DNA of 64,000 bases, taken from positions 4,588,001 through 4,652,000 of the forward strand of contig NZ_CP017641.1 of NCBI RefSeq assembly GCF_001983935.1, in the 5' to 3' direction. This document shows positions 28,861 through 37,297 of the stretch, one piece after another; position 1 is the first letter of the stretch, and each line of letters begins with the position of its first letter. Origin of the DNA: Fuerstiella marisgermanici. Lineage in GTDB: Bacteria; Planctomycetota; Planctomycetia; Planctomycetales; Planctomycetaceae. Position numbers and translations under genes: made by a program. The notes under the pieces were generated by a model. That model made no database searches, was not told the DNA's origin, and worked only from the letters and a program-made list of their open reading frames with translations.

Positions 28861-30177
28861 ATGCCCGTTCAATACGACGATGACCTGCTGACAATCGTCG
28901 ATACGTCGCGATTTGTCTGTCCGGGAGAAACCAGCCCGGTCTCGTCCGCCGTGCATTTGGGGCGTTTGGCGTCCGGTTGGCCGGGCTGCGCTGAGTGCCG
29001 ATGGAGAAACGAAACGGCAGCGCCGCGGCCAGCGATCCGTCGCACGGAATATGGTGTGCGAGGTGCTTATTTAAATGCCATCGACCGCTTCAAGGCCGGT
29101 CAATTGGCCGCCATCCTGTCCACACACCTAACAAACCTGCATTCAGCGGTCGATCAACGCCGAACGGAAGTCGCGGACAACGCAAAGCCAGCAAGTGCTG
29201 ACGAAGCTACGCCGGTTGTTCGTTCACCGCCAGCGACAACAATTGCCGTGGGCTTCGATGGCAGCCGCGGCACCCCGGATCTTTTTGCCGGCGTCGTGTC
29301 AGCGGTGCGGCAGAACGGTTGCCCCGTTTTAGACGCCGGGCAAACGTCCGCAGCCGCATTGTTGAACGTGTGCCGTCAACATCGCCGCGCGTTCGGGGCG
29401 ATTATGGTGACCGGAGCCGGTGCAGCGCCGTCCGAAACGGGGTTGGACGTATTCCTGGCAGACGGGCAGACCACCGCAATCCCGTGGCAGGATTTTGGCG
29501 TGGGAATCCGCTTTATGTCGAATTCTGACGAAGAATCAGACGTGGCCACGTTTTCCGGTGCCGTGCAGCAGACTTTGAACCGCATCCGATCCGGCACACG
29601 GCAGGAAAGTGACAGCACCGAGCAGCAAGCCGCTCGACCACAGGAACTCACCCACATCAGCAGTCACGCCAGACGGGTCTTTCGTTCCCACCGAATCAGC
29701 GGCACGTCGACAGCAGTGGACACCGAATCATTGTATCGATCATGGTTGCTGCGATGGTGGCCACGTGAATGTCGTTTGCCGGTGGAATTCGCAACCGACA
29801 GCGATGCGACGCTCGAACGGCTACGCTGGATCACAAAGCGGTTGTCGCTGAATCTAACAATTCGCCGCACCGGCGAGGTCGCAGACGGAATCGTTCAGCC
29901 GCTGTTGACGATCGACGACGACGATCGCTTCCTGACCGTTCGTTCGCCGCGAGGACGAGTGCTCTCTGCCGTTGAACTGGCCGACTGGATGAATCATTCC
30001 GTGCGAACCACAGCGTCCCACGTTACGGCTCATGCCAGGCCTGGCGACGACACAGTCGTGCTGGTCGATGTGGCCGCACCGAATTCCGGCCGCCAGCAGG
30101 ACGTCATCACAGACGGCCTTGCGACCGCCGGTTTTCTGATGAAGCTGCTCAGCGATGACAATCGGCTACCAGCCTAA
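28861..30177 (+). CDS. Phosphomannomutase/phosphoglucomutase-like protein lacking the catalytic serine loop
   Basis: A 438-residue protein whose order of motifs follows the alpha-D-phosphohexomutase family. An N-terminal Cys cluster (RFVCPGETSP ... GCAECRW) precedes a GVRGAYLN segment like the family's N-terminal GxRG. Then AVGFDGSRGTPDLF matches the xGxDxRxSS strand, and GAIMVTGAGAAPSETGLDVF stands where the phosphoserine loop TASHNPxxxNG should be; the Ser-His-Asn are gone. A metal-loop-like DDDDRFLTVRSPRGRVLSAVEL resembles DGDADR. I infer a pseudoenzyme or one with changed chemistry. The start at 28861 is preferred to 28762. Stop codon overlaps that of the convergent gene. Confidence 0.7.
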   Translation: MPVQYDDDLLTIVDTSRFVCPGETSPVSSAVHLGRLASGWPGCAECRWRNETAAPRPAIRRTEYGVRGAYLNAIDRFKAGQLAAILSTHLTNLHSAVDQRRTEVADNAKPASADEATPVVRSPPATTIAVGFDGSRGTPDLFAGVVSAVRQNGCPVLDAGQTSAAALLNVCRQHRRAFGAIMVTGAGAAPSETGLDVFLADGQTTAIPWQDFGVGIRFMSNSDEESDVATFSGAVQQTLNRIRSGTRQESDSTEQQAARPQELTHISSHARRVFRSHRISGTSTAVDTESLYRSWLLRWWPRECRLPVEFATDSDATLERLRWITKRLSLNLTIRRTGEVADGIVQPLLTIDDDDRFLTVRSPRGRVLSAVELADWMNHSVRTTASHVTAHARPGDDTVVLVDVAAPNSGRQQDVITDGLATAGFLMKLLSDDNRLPA

Positions 30178-30773
30178 AACTCGAATTCCTTTTCCGTCTT
30201 CGCATCGCCGCCGAATGATTTACGGAAGGCATCCGCCTGAGTTTTGATTGTCTTGTCCGGGCCAGCCAGCTTCAGGAAGTAGACGCCCCTGTTTTTGACA
30301 ATCAAAATCACGCCCATCATGCGATAGTTCTCGGCAGCCTTCGTCTTCTGCAGAACGGGTGGACCGACGGGTTTGTTGTAGGTTCCGCTGATGTCGGCCA
30401 GGTAGTAATCGTTGTCGCCCGCTTTCCCTTTCAGGGCTTTGGCTTCGCGACCTTCGGCGGAAAACTGGCCGATCCAGCGTGTGAGGTTTGAGCCCACGTC
30501 GCTGCCCTGGCCAAAACTGAAGACCGTTAATTCGCCATGCTCAGAATCGCCTTCTGCCGCAGGCACAGCAAACGTGGCCAGACGCAGGCTATTGGTGTTG
30601 GGTGACGTCTCCCATGTCTCGGGAATCTGCAGCGTGATGTCGCGGACCTTCACGGGCGACGTCTTAACGGCGGCAGACTTCTCCTCTGCAGGCTTTTTGG
30701 CCTTTTCGTCGCCGAATACAGGACACGCGGTGATCAGCAGCGCAAGGCAGGCGAATGTTATCAACGTTTTCAT
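30174..30773 (-). CDS. Exported protein of unknown function
   Basis: A 199-residue protein with a signal peptide (MKTLITFACLALLITACPVFG, Cys 17 could form a weak lipobox) and a Lys/Glu/Ala-rich linker. The rest is a compact beta-rich domain (VRDITLQIPETWETSPNTNSLRLATFAVPA ... LTRWIGQFS), like small planctomycete exported proteins. No known motif. GGAGAA lies at ribosome-binding distance before the ATG at 30773. It converges on the phosphomannomutase-like gene; the two stop codons overlap by four bases. Confidence 0.7.
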   Translation of the reverse strand: MKTLITFACLALLITACPVFGDEKAKKPAEEKSAAVKTSPVKVRDITLQIPETWETSPNTNSLRLATFAVPAAEGDSEHGELTVFSFGQGSDVGSNLTRWIGQFSAEGREAKALKGKAGDNDYYLADISGTYNKPVGPPVLQKTKAAENYRMMGVILIVKNRGVYFLKLAGPDKTIKTQADAFRKSFGGDAKTEKEFEF

Positions 30774-31200
30774 GATGTTCTCCGGGAAGGCGAAACCTTC
30801 GTCGTGGTGAGGCGGGTGGGCGGTTGAATTTTGCGGTCTGCCGCACTTGGCATTCTTCATTGTACATGCGGCAGTGAGTTGTCCAGCAACCAGAAAATGG
30901 TCCGGACAGGGGGGCATTCTACGAAGCGCCGACCGGAAACGCTCGCGCCGCCCGGGGGAAAATACTGCCGACTGCGAACAAGTTGCGTCGAATCGCGGAA
31001 AGCTACAGGCAATTGCTACCTAAGCAATAACCCTTAGTTGTGCAACATCCTTCATCGCTGCTCGCGAGTTGTGGCATGTTTAGGTCAGGAGGCGAAACAG
31101 TAACGATCAGGAGGAATCGGCAAACTCGATTAAACCGGACGGTCTGGTCGAACCATCGACGGGGCACTAACAGAATCCATCTGTTTGAGATGATGATAAT
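30774..31200. other. fliA leader and upstream region
   Basis: About 430 bases without a gene between two divergent genes. Besides the two TCAGGAGG sites listed separately, no hairpin or clear promoter pair is visible. The sigma factor gene starts at the end of it with only a weak ribosome-binding site (GAGATGATGATAAT). Confidence 0.4.
31085..31114 (+). promoter_or_regulatory. Two TCAGGAGG sites upstream of fliA (possible CsrA sites)
   Basis: TCAGGAGG at 31085-31092 and again at 31107-31114, 22 bases apart. Neither is followed by a start codon at usable distance; fliA begins at 31201. The same 8-mer is the ribosome-binding site of csrA. CsrA recognises A(N)GGA-type motifs, often in pairs at this spacing, so translational control of fliA by CsrA is plausible if the transcript starts upstream. 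Confidence 0.4.
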
Positions 31201-31947
31201 ATGACCGCTACATCAGTTTCACCGCGCATACATTCGACGGAAACACAATCTGCCGGACCGCCGCCTGCCGACGTTTCCAATGCGGATCGTGATCGATTGA
31301 TCATGGACCACCTTGGCTACGTCGACCATATTCTGGCCAAAATGCTAAATCAGCTGCCCCGCCGAGTGGACGCTCAGAACCTCGAATCTGCCGGCGTGCT
31401 GGGGCTGATCGAAGCGGCCGCTCAGTTCGACCCGTCGCGGAACGTGGAGTTCAAGTCGTTTTCGTATCAGCGAATTCGCGGCGCCATTCTGGACGAACTG
31501 CGGCGCAACTGTCCGTTGTCGCAACAGATGCTGCAAAAGATCGCTTACCTGCGTCAGGTGCGTATGGAGTTTGAAGGTTCGGTTTCCGTCGAAGACCTTG
31601 CGGCCGCCGCTGGGATGTCGGTTGGCGAAGTCACGCGATGCATTCAAAGTTCTCGGCTGACACGGCCCGATTCGTGGAACGATTCGGTACGTATTCGAGG
31701 GCACATCGGTGACAACGACAACGCCACAAGTCTTGAAAAGCAGGAGATGCAGCGCGTACTGGCGGATGGAATCGAACAGCTTCCTCCCAAGATGCGGATG
31801 GCCGTCGCGTTGCACTACAACGAAGAATTAAAGCTGAAGGAAGTCGGCGACGTGATGGGGCTTTCCGAATCCCGCGTGTCGCGAATTCTGGACGCCGCAC
31901 GAACTCGCCTGCGAGAATACGCAGCGACTCGCGGCTACGAACAATAG
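31201..31947 (+). CDS. fliA: FliA/SigD-type sigma factor (sigma-28)
   Basis: A 248-residue alternative sigma factor with conserved regions 2, 3 and 4. Region 2: DRLIMDHLGYVDHILAKML and SAGVLGLIEAAAQFDPSRNVEFKSFSYQRIRGAILDELR, the SigD-type core-binding and -10 recognition signature. Region 3: VEDLAAAAGMSVGEVTRCIQ. Region 4: LPPKMRMAVALHYNEELKLKEVGDVMGLSESRVSRIL, a helix-turn-helix for the -35 element. FliA-type factors transcribe late flagellar genes; the flhA operon at the end of the window fits that. Its leader contains the paired TCAGGAGG sites. Confidence 0.9.
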   Translation: MTATSVSPRIHSTETQSAGPPPADVSNADRDRLIMDHLGYVDHILAKMLNQLPRRVDAQNLESAGVLGLIEAAAQFDPSRNVEFKSFSYQRIRGAILDELRRNCPLSQQMLQKIAYLRQVRMEFEGSVSVEDLAAAAGMSVGEVTRCIQSSRLTRPDSWNDSVRIRGHIGDNDNATSLEKQEMQRVLADGIEQLPPKMRMAVALHYNEELKLKEVGDVMGLSESRVSRILDAARTRLREYAATRGYEQ

Positions 31948-32014
31948 ATACTGCGTGCTCGCATCCCGCGTGGACAGACATGCGCCAGGCAACCCACAGC
32001 TGCGTTTGTCCCGC

Positions 32015-32055
32015 ACGGCGTTCCGCGTTACATTGAGTGCTCCAACACAAGGAGT
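32015..32055 (+). promoter_or_regulatory. Probable promoter and ribosome-binding site of the small Cys protein gene
   Basis: TTGTCC near 32006-32011, a spacer of 16 bases and TTACAT near 32028-32033 form a reasonable sigma-70 promoter. AAGGAG near 32049-32054 precedes the ATG at 32062 at the usual distance. Confidence 0.4.
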
Positions 32056-32061
32056 ACTGAA

Positions 32062-32268
32062 ATGGTTTGCAGTCACCTGAAAGAATTGTACCAGCTGTGC
32101 GAATCCCATCAGCTGCGGCTGAGCGGATCGGATCTGATTCGCGTCGTATGTAAACAGTGTGAACAGGAAGAAACGTGCCCGTCTGTGCTTATGGATGAGT
32201 ACGACGCCGATCAGGACAGGAAACACAGCGCCGACGATTCAGACGCTTCGTCTCGTAAGAACGCTTAG
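32062..32268 (+). CDS. Small Cys-containing protein, unknown
   Basis: A 68-residue soluble protein with five Cys; three of them form [11 protein letters not shown] (residues 31-41), suggesting metal binding or a redox site. The C-terminus is acidic/charged and probably disordered. AAGGAG before the ATG and a plausible promoter support expression. It stands between fliA and tadA; I do not recognise a named family. No function is proposed. Confidence 0.65.
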   Translation: MVCSHLKELYQLCESHQLRLSGSDLIRVVCKQCEQEETCPSVLMDEYDADQDRKHSADDSDASSRKNA

Positions 32269-32291
32269 AACTCGTAGCAAAAGAATCGTTC

Positions 32292-32786
32292 ATGTCCGGT
32301 ATGATGCCGCTCAACCCGCTGCAGCCACACGATGTCTGGATGAAGCGAGCTCTTGATCAGGCCGTCACGGCTTACGACCACGGAGAAGTTCCGGTCGGCG
32401 CAGTCATTGTGCGTCAGGAACGGGTCATCGCCGAAGCCTACAATCAGCGGGAAACGCTGAACGATCCGACGGCTCATGCTGAAATGATCGCGATCACTCA
32501 GGCGGCCGAAGCATTGAATTCCTGGCGACTGCTGGACTGCACCTTATACGTCACCTTGGAACCGTGCCCGATGTGCGCCGGAGCCATCGTGCAGTCGCGA
32601 CTGCCATTTGTGGTGTATGGAGCCACGGATCCCAAAGGCGGGGCGTGCGATACGCTGTTTCAGATTACCGGCGACATCCGGCTAAACCACCAGGCGGCCG
32701 TTTTAGGCGGAGTGATGCAGGATGACAGCAAGGCACTTCTGCAGCAGTTCTTCCGGGAACGACGATTGGACGCGAAGAAAAAGTAA
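32292..32786 (+). CDS. tadA: tRNA adenosine(34) deaminase
   Basis: A 164-residue zinc deaminase converting A34 to inosine in tRNA-Arg(ACG). The zinc ligands and proton-shuttle Glu are present in [11 protein letters not shown] (HAE) and [11 protein letters not shown] (PCxxC), with the family context VPVGAVIV before and [10 protein letters not shown] after. Length is normal. The start at 32292 is the first ATG of the frame ([21 protein letters not shown]); a start at the WMKRAL Met is possible. Not to be confused with the Tad pilus ATPase of the same symbol, which is absent from this window. Confidence 0.95.
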   Translation: MSGMMPLNPLQPHDVWMKRALDQAVTAYDHGEVPVGAVIVRQERVIAEAYNQRETLNDPTAHAEMIAITQAAEALNSWRLLDCTLYVTLEPCPMCAGAIVQSRLPFVVYGATDPKGGACDTLFQITGDIRLNHQAAVLGGVMQDDSKALLQQFFRERRLDAKKK

Positions 32787-32849
32787 GCTCAACTCCGACG
32801 CGAATGGCGTTCAGACTGGCCTGTTTCCGTACCATTCGGAACTGTCACT

Positions 32850-33851
32850 GTGGGAAAAAAGAAACGGATCAGCGTCGAAGACAGATTGGCCGTCCTGCAA
32901 CAATTGGCCGCGGACACGAACTCTGTTGATGAACTGACGTCTGCTGTCGTGGCCGGCCTGGGCGATGCTTCCAACCTAATGGTTGAGCTGGCCGCGAGGC
33001 TAATTGTCGATCGCGAAATTATCGCACCGGAACAAACACTGATCGACGCTTTTGACCGGTTCTGCGCAAACAACGGCGAAACGGACAAAGCGTGCCGTGC
33101 CAAAGTGCCGCTGGTCGAAGCCATGCTGCATCGTGACGTGGACCAACCGGACTTCTACTTGCGCGGCATGAAGTATGTGCAGGCCGAACCGCAATGGCGT
33201 GGTCCGGGCGGAGGCGGCCCGCCAACGGATTCGGCCGCTCACCTTCGCGGCCTGTGTGCTCACGGACTGATTCGGTCACATGTGGCGTCGCCAGCTTCTA
33301 CAATGCTGGCGTTGGTTGATTTACTCAACGATTCTCAACCACAGTCGCGAGCCCACGCCGCTCGGGCCATTAGCCTGATGAATTCGCCAGCGTCGGTGCC
33401 ACTCTTGCGCATGAAGGTGCTGACGGGGGATCCGGCCCCGGAAGTGCAGGGCGAGTGCTTTCGTGGAATGCTTCATTCACCCAATCAGGAAAGCATCGAC
33501 TTTGTCGCTGGCTATCTGGACGGTGATCCGGACGTGGCCATCGAAGCCGCAACGGCGCTGGGAGAAAGCCATCAACCGGCGGCGGTGAAAGCATTAATTG
33601 CGGCTGTCGCGAAATGTTCGCCCGAGCTTGTGGAAGCATTTTATGTAAGCATCGGGTTGTCGAGACAGCCCGATGGACTTGAGTTCCTGTTGCAGAAAAT
33701 TCGGGACAATTCCCTTCACGCCTGTCTGGCCATCCAGTCCATGGCTCCCGCGCGGTTCTATCCGGGGATCACGGAGCAGGTCGAAGCCGCCGTACACCAG
33801 GCAGATGATGCTACCGTGTCGCGGACGTTTCAACGTTGCTTTGTGGATTGA
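32850..33851 (+). CDS. HEAT-repeat protein
   Basis: A 333-residue cytoplasmic protein made of HEAT-like helical repeats: AHLRGLCAHGLIRSH, ARAISLMNSPASVPLLRMKVLTGD, VQGECFRGMLHSPNQESIDFVAGYLDGDPDVAIEAATALGES and AVKALIAAVA. A start codon GTG at 32850 (GKKKRISVEDRLAV) is used. Such scaffolds bind proteins; the partner is not evident. It follows tadA by about 60 bases in the same direction. Confidence 0.85.
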   Translation: MGKKKRISVEDRLAVLQQLAADTNSVDELTSAVVAGLGDASNLMVELAARLIVDREIIAPEQTLIDAFDRFCANNGETDKACRAKVPLVEAMLHRDVDQPDFYLRGMKYVQAEPQWRGPGGGGPPTDSAAHLRGLCAHGLIRSHVASPASTMLALVDLLNDSQPQSRAHAARAISLMNSPASVPLLRMKVLTGDPAPEVQGECFRGMLHSPNQESIDFVAGYLDGDPDVAIEAATALGESHQPAAVKALIAAVAKCSPELVEAFYVSIGLSRQPDGLEFLLQKIRDNSLHACLAIQSMAPARFYPGITEQVEAAVHQADDATVSRTFQRCFVD

Positions 33852-34008
33852 AACATCGGCACCAACGGCCCGCATCGTTGCAACCGTCAGAATCTCCCCT
33901 GCTGATTGCCGTATTTTCTTCCCGAATTTCTTGACCGGCAAAAACCCCAACCTAGCTTTGAGCAGGTAAGTCTGATTCAGATTGCGTCGACTGCCTGATT
34001 GTTCAAGG

Positions 34009-34029
34009 CTTTCCACATGTTGTGGAAAG
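34009..34029 (+). promoter_or_regulatory. Perfect hairpin 1 upstream of the flp pilin gene
   Basis: CTTTCCACA (34009-34017), a 3-base loop, and TGTGGAAAG (34021-34029). It is followed by GCCACGTTTTT; the second arm also pairs with GGCCAC next to that T-run, so an alternative terminator-like fold is possible. Confidence 0.6.
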
Positions 34030-34040
34030 GCCACGTTTTT

Positions 34041-34064
34041 GACAGCACGGGGGGTCGTGCTGTC
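34041..34064 (+). promoter_or_regulatory. Perfect hairpin 2 upstream of the flp pilin gene
   Basis: GACAGCACG (34041-34049), loop GGGGGT and CGTGCTGTC (34056-34064), a 9-base perfect stem. It ends about 33 bases before the pilin ATG, inside the likely mRNA leader. Confidence 0.6.
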
Positions 34065-34096
34065 GCACACGTTGATTTCCTTTGGGGGTAATTGAG

Positions 34097-34270
34097 ATGT
34101 TGAAGTTCGCTAACAGCGTAAAGAAGTTCCTGGTATCTGAAGATGGCCCGACTGCAGTTGAGTACGCAGTCATGCTGGCTCTGATTATCGTTGTCTGTCT
34201 TGCCGCTGTTTCTACCATCGGTAGCGCTGCAAACAGCAAGTTCCAGACTGTCGGTAACTACCTGACATAA
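34097..34270 (+). CDS. flp: Flp/Tad-type type IVb pilin
   Basis: A 57-residue prepilin. A short charged leader ending EDG is followed by PTAVEYAVMLALIIVVCLAAV, with the conserved Glu at position 5 of the mature protein and the class IVb hydrophobic helix. Cleavage between Gly and Pro is by the CpaA-type peptidase encoded at 34779; Pro at +1 is less common than Ala/Ser. Flp pilins build adhesive pili. The start at 34097 is preferred to 34082; GGGGGTAATTGAG precedes it. The upstream region holds two hairpins. Confidence 0.9.
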   Translation: MLKFANSVKKFLVSEDGPTAVEYAVMLALIIVVCLAAVSTIGSAANSKFQTVGNYLT

Positions 34271-34778
34271 GCCGGTGGACTCATCGGATGACGCATCTGT
34301 CAGCCGGATGGGTTCCAACTGGAGAAGCAAAGCCTGTGCTGGGTCCAATGCGGCCCGGCACCTGGTTTTGCCGACTCAGCCACGAGGCCAACGCCTCAGA
34401 ACTTTCGAGCTATCGCCCGGAAACGCTCCCGCTGGTCGTTCTGAAATTCTGACTCACGACGAGCAAGTTACATTCGACCTGAAGTTCAACGTCAGACACA
34501 CGTCTGGCAAAAAGAAAGCTACTCACATGTTGCCCTACTGGATCGATCTTTCGATTTCAGACCTGTTGCAAAGCACGGGCTTTGTAGCGATGGCCATCAC
34601 TGTGCTGACGTTTCAGTTTCTGCTGCCATCCAGCCGAGCCTGAATCCTTCGGCCTGATCTGCCTCGCATCGGTTCCGACCGATAAGCAGGCGTTTGCATG
34701 TCCCTTTATGCAGGTCACCATCAGGTCTTCTAACTCATAACACAACTCACGACGCTTAAACAAACAGGACATAGTAAA
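34271..34778. other. 508-base region between flp and cpaA, hairpin-rich
   Basis: Contains a possible 38-codon peptide (listed separately) and short hairpins, for example ATCGGT-TCCG-ACCGAT (34668-34683) and CAGAC-ACAC-GTCTG near 34495-34508. No normal-sized gene. Confidence 0.45.
34527..34643 (+). CDS. Possible small membrane peptide
   Basis: A 38-residue frame, MLPYWIDLSIS followed by a hydrophobic stretch (LLQSTGFVAMAITVLTFQFLL). It fits one membrane helix and lies between flp and cpaA on the same strand. The ribosome-binding site is poor and the frame is short, so it may be chance. Confidence 0.25.
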   Translation: MLPYWIDLSISDLLQSTGFVAMAITVLTFQFLLPSSRA

Positions 34779-35330
34779 ATGGACTGGAACGAACTACTCA
34801 TTCAAAACTGGCCCATCAAGCTGGTTTCGGCCATCCTGATTCTGGCCGCATGGATTGATGGTAAAGAACTGAAGGTTCCGAACTGGATTACCTTCCCGAT
34901 GGTCCTTTCAGGGCTGATCTACAACACGTACGCGTTCGGATTCGCGGGACTTGGCGGCGGAATGCTGGGTATGTGCTGCGGCCTGCTTTGTCTGCTGCCA
35001 CTGTACGCTGTTGGCGGCATGGGTGCAGGCGACGTCAAGCTGATGGCCGGCATCGGTGCCTGGGTAGGCTGGCAGACGACTTTCTATGCGTTCTGCGTTT
35101 CTACTGTGGTTGGTGCCATCATGGCTATCATCATGGTTGCGTGGACCGGTGCATGGAAGAAGCACTATGAAAACTTCCTGACCATTCTTAGCGAATGGAC
35201 CGTGATCAAGAATCCTTACAAGCTGTCAGAAATTGCCGCTGAACGTAAGTCATCGATGTTTCTGCTGCCTTACGGAATTCCGATCTGCATCGGCACCATC
35301 GGCTGGTTCATCTTCGCCGACCTGATGTAA
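34779..35330 (+). CDS. cpaA: Prepilin peptidase, CpaA/TadV type
   Basis: A 183-residue aspartic membrane peptidase of family A24. The two catalytic Asp are in AWIDGKELKVPNW (about residue 27) and in the GxGD motif GGMGAGDVKLMAGIGAW (about 85-87). Several membrane helices surround them. It lacks the methyltransferase domain of PilD, as expected for the Tad type, and should process the Flp pilin. A weak ribosome-binding site (ACAGGACATAGTAAA) precedes the ATG. Confidence 0.92.
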   Translation: MDWNELLIQNWPIKLVSAILILAAWIDGKELKVPNWITFPMVLSGLIYNTYAFGFAGLGGGMLGMCCGLLCLLPLYAVGGMGAGDVKLMAGIGAWVGWQTTFYAFCVSTVVGAIMAIIMVAWTGAWKKHYENFLTILSEWTVIKNPYKLSEIAAERKSSMFLLPYGIPICIGTIGWFIFADLM

Positions 35331-35871
35331 GCGACTTCGGTCGACGGCGCGTTGGAGCTAACGCTCCGACAGGAAGGTGCCGTTCCCGTTGGTCACTGGT
35401 GTCTACAGAAACAACACGTGGCTGTGGCGACCCGCCGCAGCCACCACGGCCAATGGGAAATAGAAACGTGGGGGCGAGGCTACTATCGGGCCGGTTCGGC
35501 AAAAACGGCCGAAGCCAATCGTTCGCTCGCCAGCAGCATCGGCCTCCCGCCACACTGCGTCAGACGCAAGTAAGTGGGGCGCCACAAAGCAAATGCCGCG
35601 ATTAGACGGTGCTACAGAGCCTATGGGGGTGTCCCCACACACGTCTTTATGTACGAACAGATCTTGCTACATGGGTAGTAAGACGAAACTTGTTAAGCAA
35701 ACCTGCCAGCATTATTGAAGCGAAGATTCCTTCTCTGCCGATGTTGATGCTGATGGGGCATAGCTCGATCGTGACGATTGTGCTTTCCCTGCGATAACCG
35801 ACGACCATAAACAGTGTCGACGGGGTATGCAGGCGACAGCCGATCCAGCGGTGAGCGGGAGTCTCCTGACA
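35331..35871. other. 540-base region between cpaA and cpaB, hairpin-rich
   Basis: No gene seen. Hairpins: GTTGGAGC-TAAC-GCTCCGAC at about 35351-35370 (one G-U pair); GTGGCTG-T-GGCG-ACC-CGCC-G-CAGCCAC at 35418-35444; and TGGGG-GTGT-CCCCA near 35623-35636. None is followed by a T-run. They may belong to a long structured leader or a small RNA. Confidence 0.45.
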
Positions 35872-37020
35872 ATGAAAAATAATACGGTAGTACTTCTGAT
35901 CGTTGCAGGAGCCTGCGGGCTGGTCACCATGTTGGCCGTCCGGCAGTACCTTGCCAGTCACAATCAGAAAGATGAAGTCGAAAAAGTACAGGTTTTGGTC
36001 GCTGCGGTTTCCATTAAACCGGGCGAAGAACTGAACGACCAAAACACGACGATGAAAACAGTAGAAGTGGGGACGTGTCCGGAAGGATGCGTTACCGATC
36101 CGGAACAGATCAAAGAACGTGGCTCAAAGGTGGCTCGCGATCCAGGCGATTGGATTCTCGCGGCTCACTTAACAGCCAAGGGTGGATTCGGGGCCGTCGG
36201 TAACATTCCCAACGGAATGCGACTGACAACTGTCCCGGTGGATTCGACAACAAACCACAGTGGAATGTTGCAGCCAGGTAACCGGATTGACCTGTTCCTG
36301 TCGTATCGGGAACGTGATCCAAGCACGGGAACTCAAAAAGAAAAAGTCATTCCGCTGTTGGAGTACATCGAAGTCTTTGCTGTCGACAGCCAGGTCTACG
36401 GTGCAGATGCCAGCGGCGAAAATGACAAGGCCAGAAACATTTCACTTCTGGTTGATACAGAACAATTGATGAAGATCACACTGGCTCGCAAGAAGGGCAC
36501 GATTTCAACAGCCCTGCGGTCCAGTGAAGACGTAGACAAGATTCGACTGACGGAAATGACAGAGGACAGTCTGAGTGGCGGACACCCAGGCGACCTGAGT
36601 CAGGTTTCTTCACGAGATACTCGAAACAGTGAACAACCGGCCTTTGTGCTGCCGGAAGATTCTTCTCAGAACATCATGAATCAACTGCAGGCAGAACTGC
36701 AATTGACCGGACCTTCTGGTTCCGGACCGGTTGCAGGACTAGATGACAGCGATCAGTACTGGACAATGGCGATTCACGAAGCCGGTGCTGTTCGAGTTGA
36801 ACGAGTAAATACAAGTTCGGATGAACCGCTGGATACACGAGGCGGCTCACAAACGAACAAGCCAACAACGGGAGCGAAGGCTGCAACGCCTAAGGTTCCG
36901 GGCATTGGCGACCTGCCCCCAATTCCCGGCCTCGGCGGGGATGCAGGCGGCGATGAGGGTGGTAGCGGACTGGAAACACTGGAAGAAGCGGCCACAGGGT
37001 TGCTCGACCTGTTCAACTAG
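35872..37020 (+). CDS. cpaB: Flp pilus assembly protein CpaB/RcpC
   Basis: A 382-residue protein anchored by one N-terminal helix (NNTVVLLIVAGACGLVTMLAV). A SAF domain follows (VQVLVAAVSIKPGEELNDQNTTMKTVEV), then the RcpC/CpaB domain (TTVPVDSTTNHSGMLQPGNRIDLFLSY ... ISLLVDTEQLMKITLARKKGTISTALR). CpaB links peptidoglycan and the outer-membrane secretin in Tad systems. The C-terminal 60 residues are Gly/Pro-rich. The start at 35872 is chosen because the membrane helix begins there; a frame to 35827 exists. The gene is followed by a 277-base gap before cpaC. Confidence 0.9.
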   Translation: MKNNTVVLLIVAGACGLVTMLAVRQYLASHNQKDEVEKVQVLVAAVSIKPGEELNDQNTTMKTVEVGTCPEGCVTDPEQIKERGSKVARDPGDWILAAHLTAKGGFGAVGNIPNGMRLTTVPVDSTTNHSGMLQPGNRIDLFLSYRERDPSTGTQKEKVIPLLEYIEVFAVDSQVYGADASGENDKARNISLLVDTEQLMKITLARKKGTISTALRSSEDVDKIRLTEMTEDSLSGGHPGDLSQVSSRDTRNSEQPAFVLPEDSSQNIMNQLQAELQLTGPSGSGPVAGLDDSDQYWTMAIHEAGAVRVERVNTSSDEPLDTRGGSQTNKPTTGAKAATPKVPGIGDLPPIPGLGGDAGGDEGGSGLETLEEAATGLLDLFN

Positions 37021-37241
37021 TCGCAAATGAAATGGGGTGGTATTCAGCCGACGAATTGTCTGACGTCTGATTGGGACGGCACGGCAAACGCGATTGGGTG
37101 CGGCGGACAACGGATGTCTGAAGCACAGGGGCGATTTTCGTTCGGCGGAATCTTTCTAAGACAGTCTTTCTTTGCGGCCGCTTCTGGTGGCCGAAAAGAA
37201 ACCGGGTTCGCGCGGAGCGCGTTATGAGTTGGGGATGCGGT

Positions 37242-37263
37242 GCCCGAGCATTGTTGCTCGGGC
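37242..37263 (+). promoter_or_regulatory. Hairpin in the cpaC leader
   Basis: GCCCGAGCA (37242-37250), loop TTGT and TGCTCGGGC (37255-37263), a 9-base perfect stem. It lies 24 bases before the GGAG ribosome-binding site of cpaC. Confidence 0.5.
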
Positions 37264-37297
37264 CCGCTCTTCACTTCCATACGTTTGGAGTGCAAGG

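Noticed and set aside
34275-34643. 122-codon frame between flp and cpaA
   Set aside because: The N-terminal 80 residues look like non-coding translation; only the last 38 codons (34527-34643) were kept as a weak candidate.
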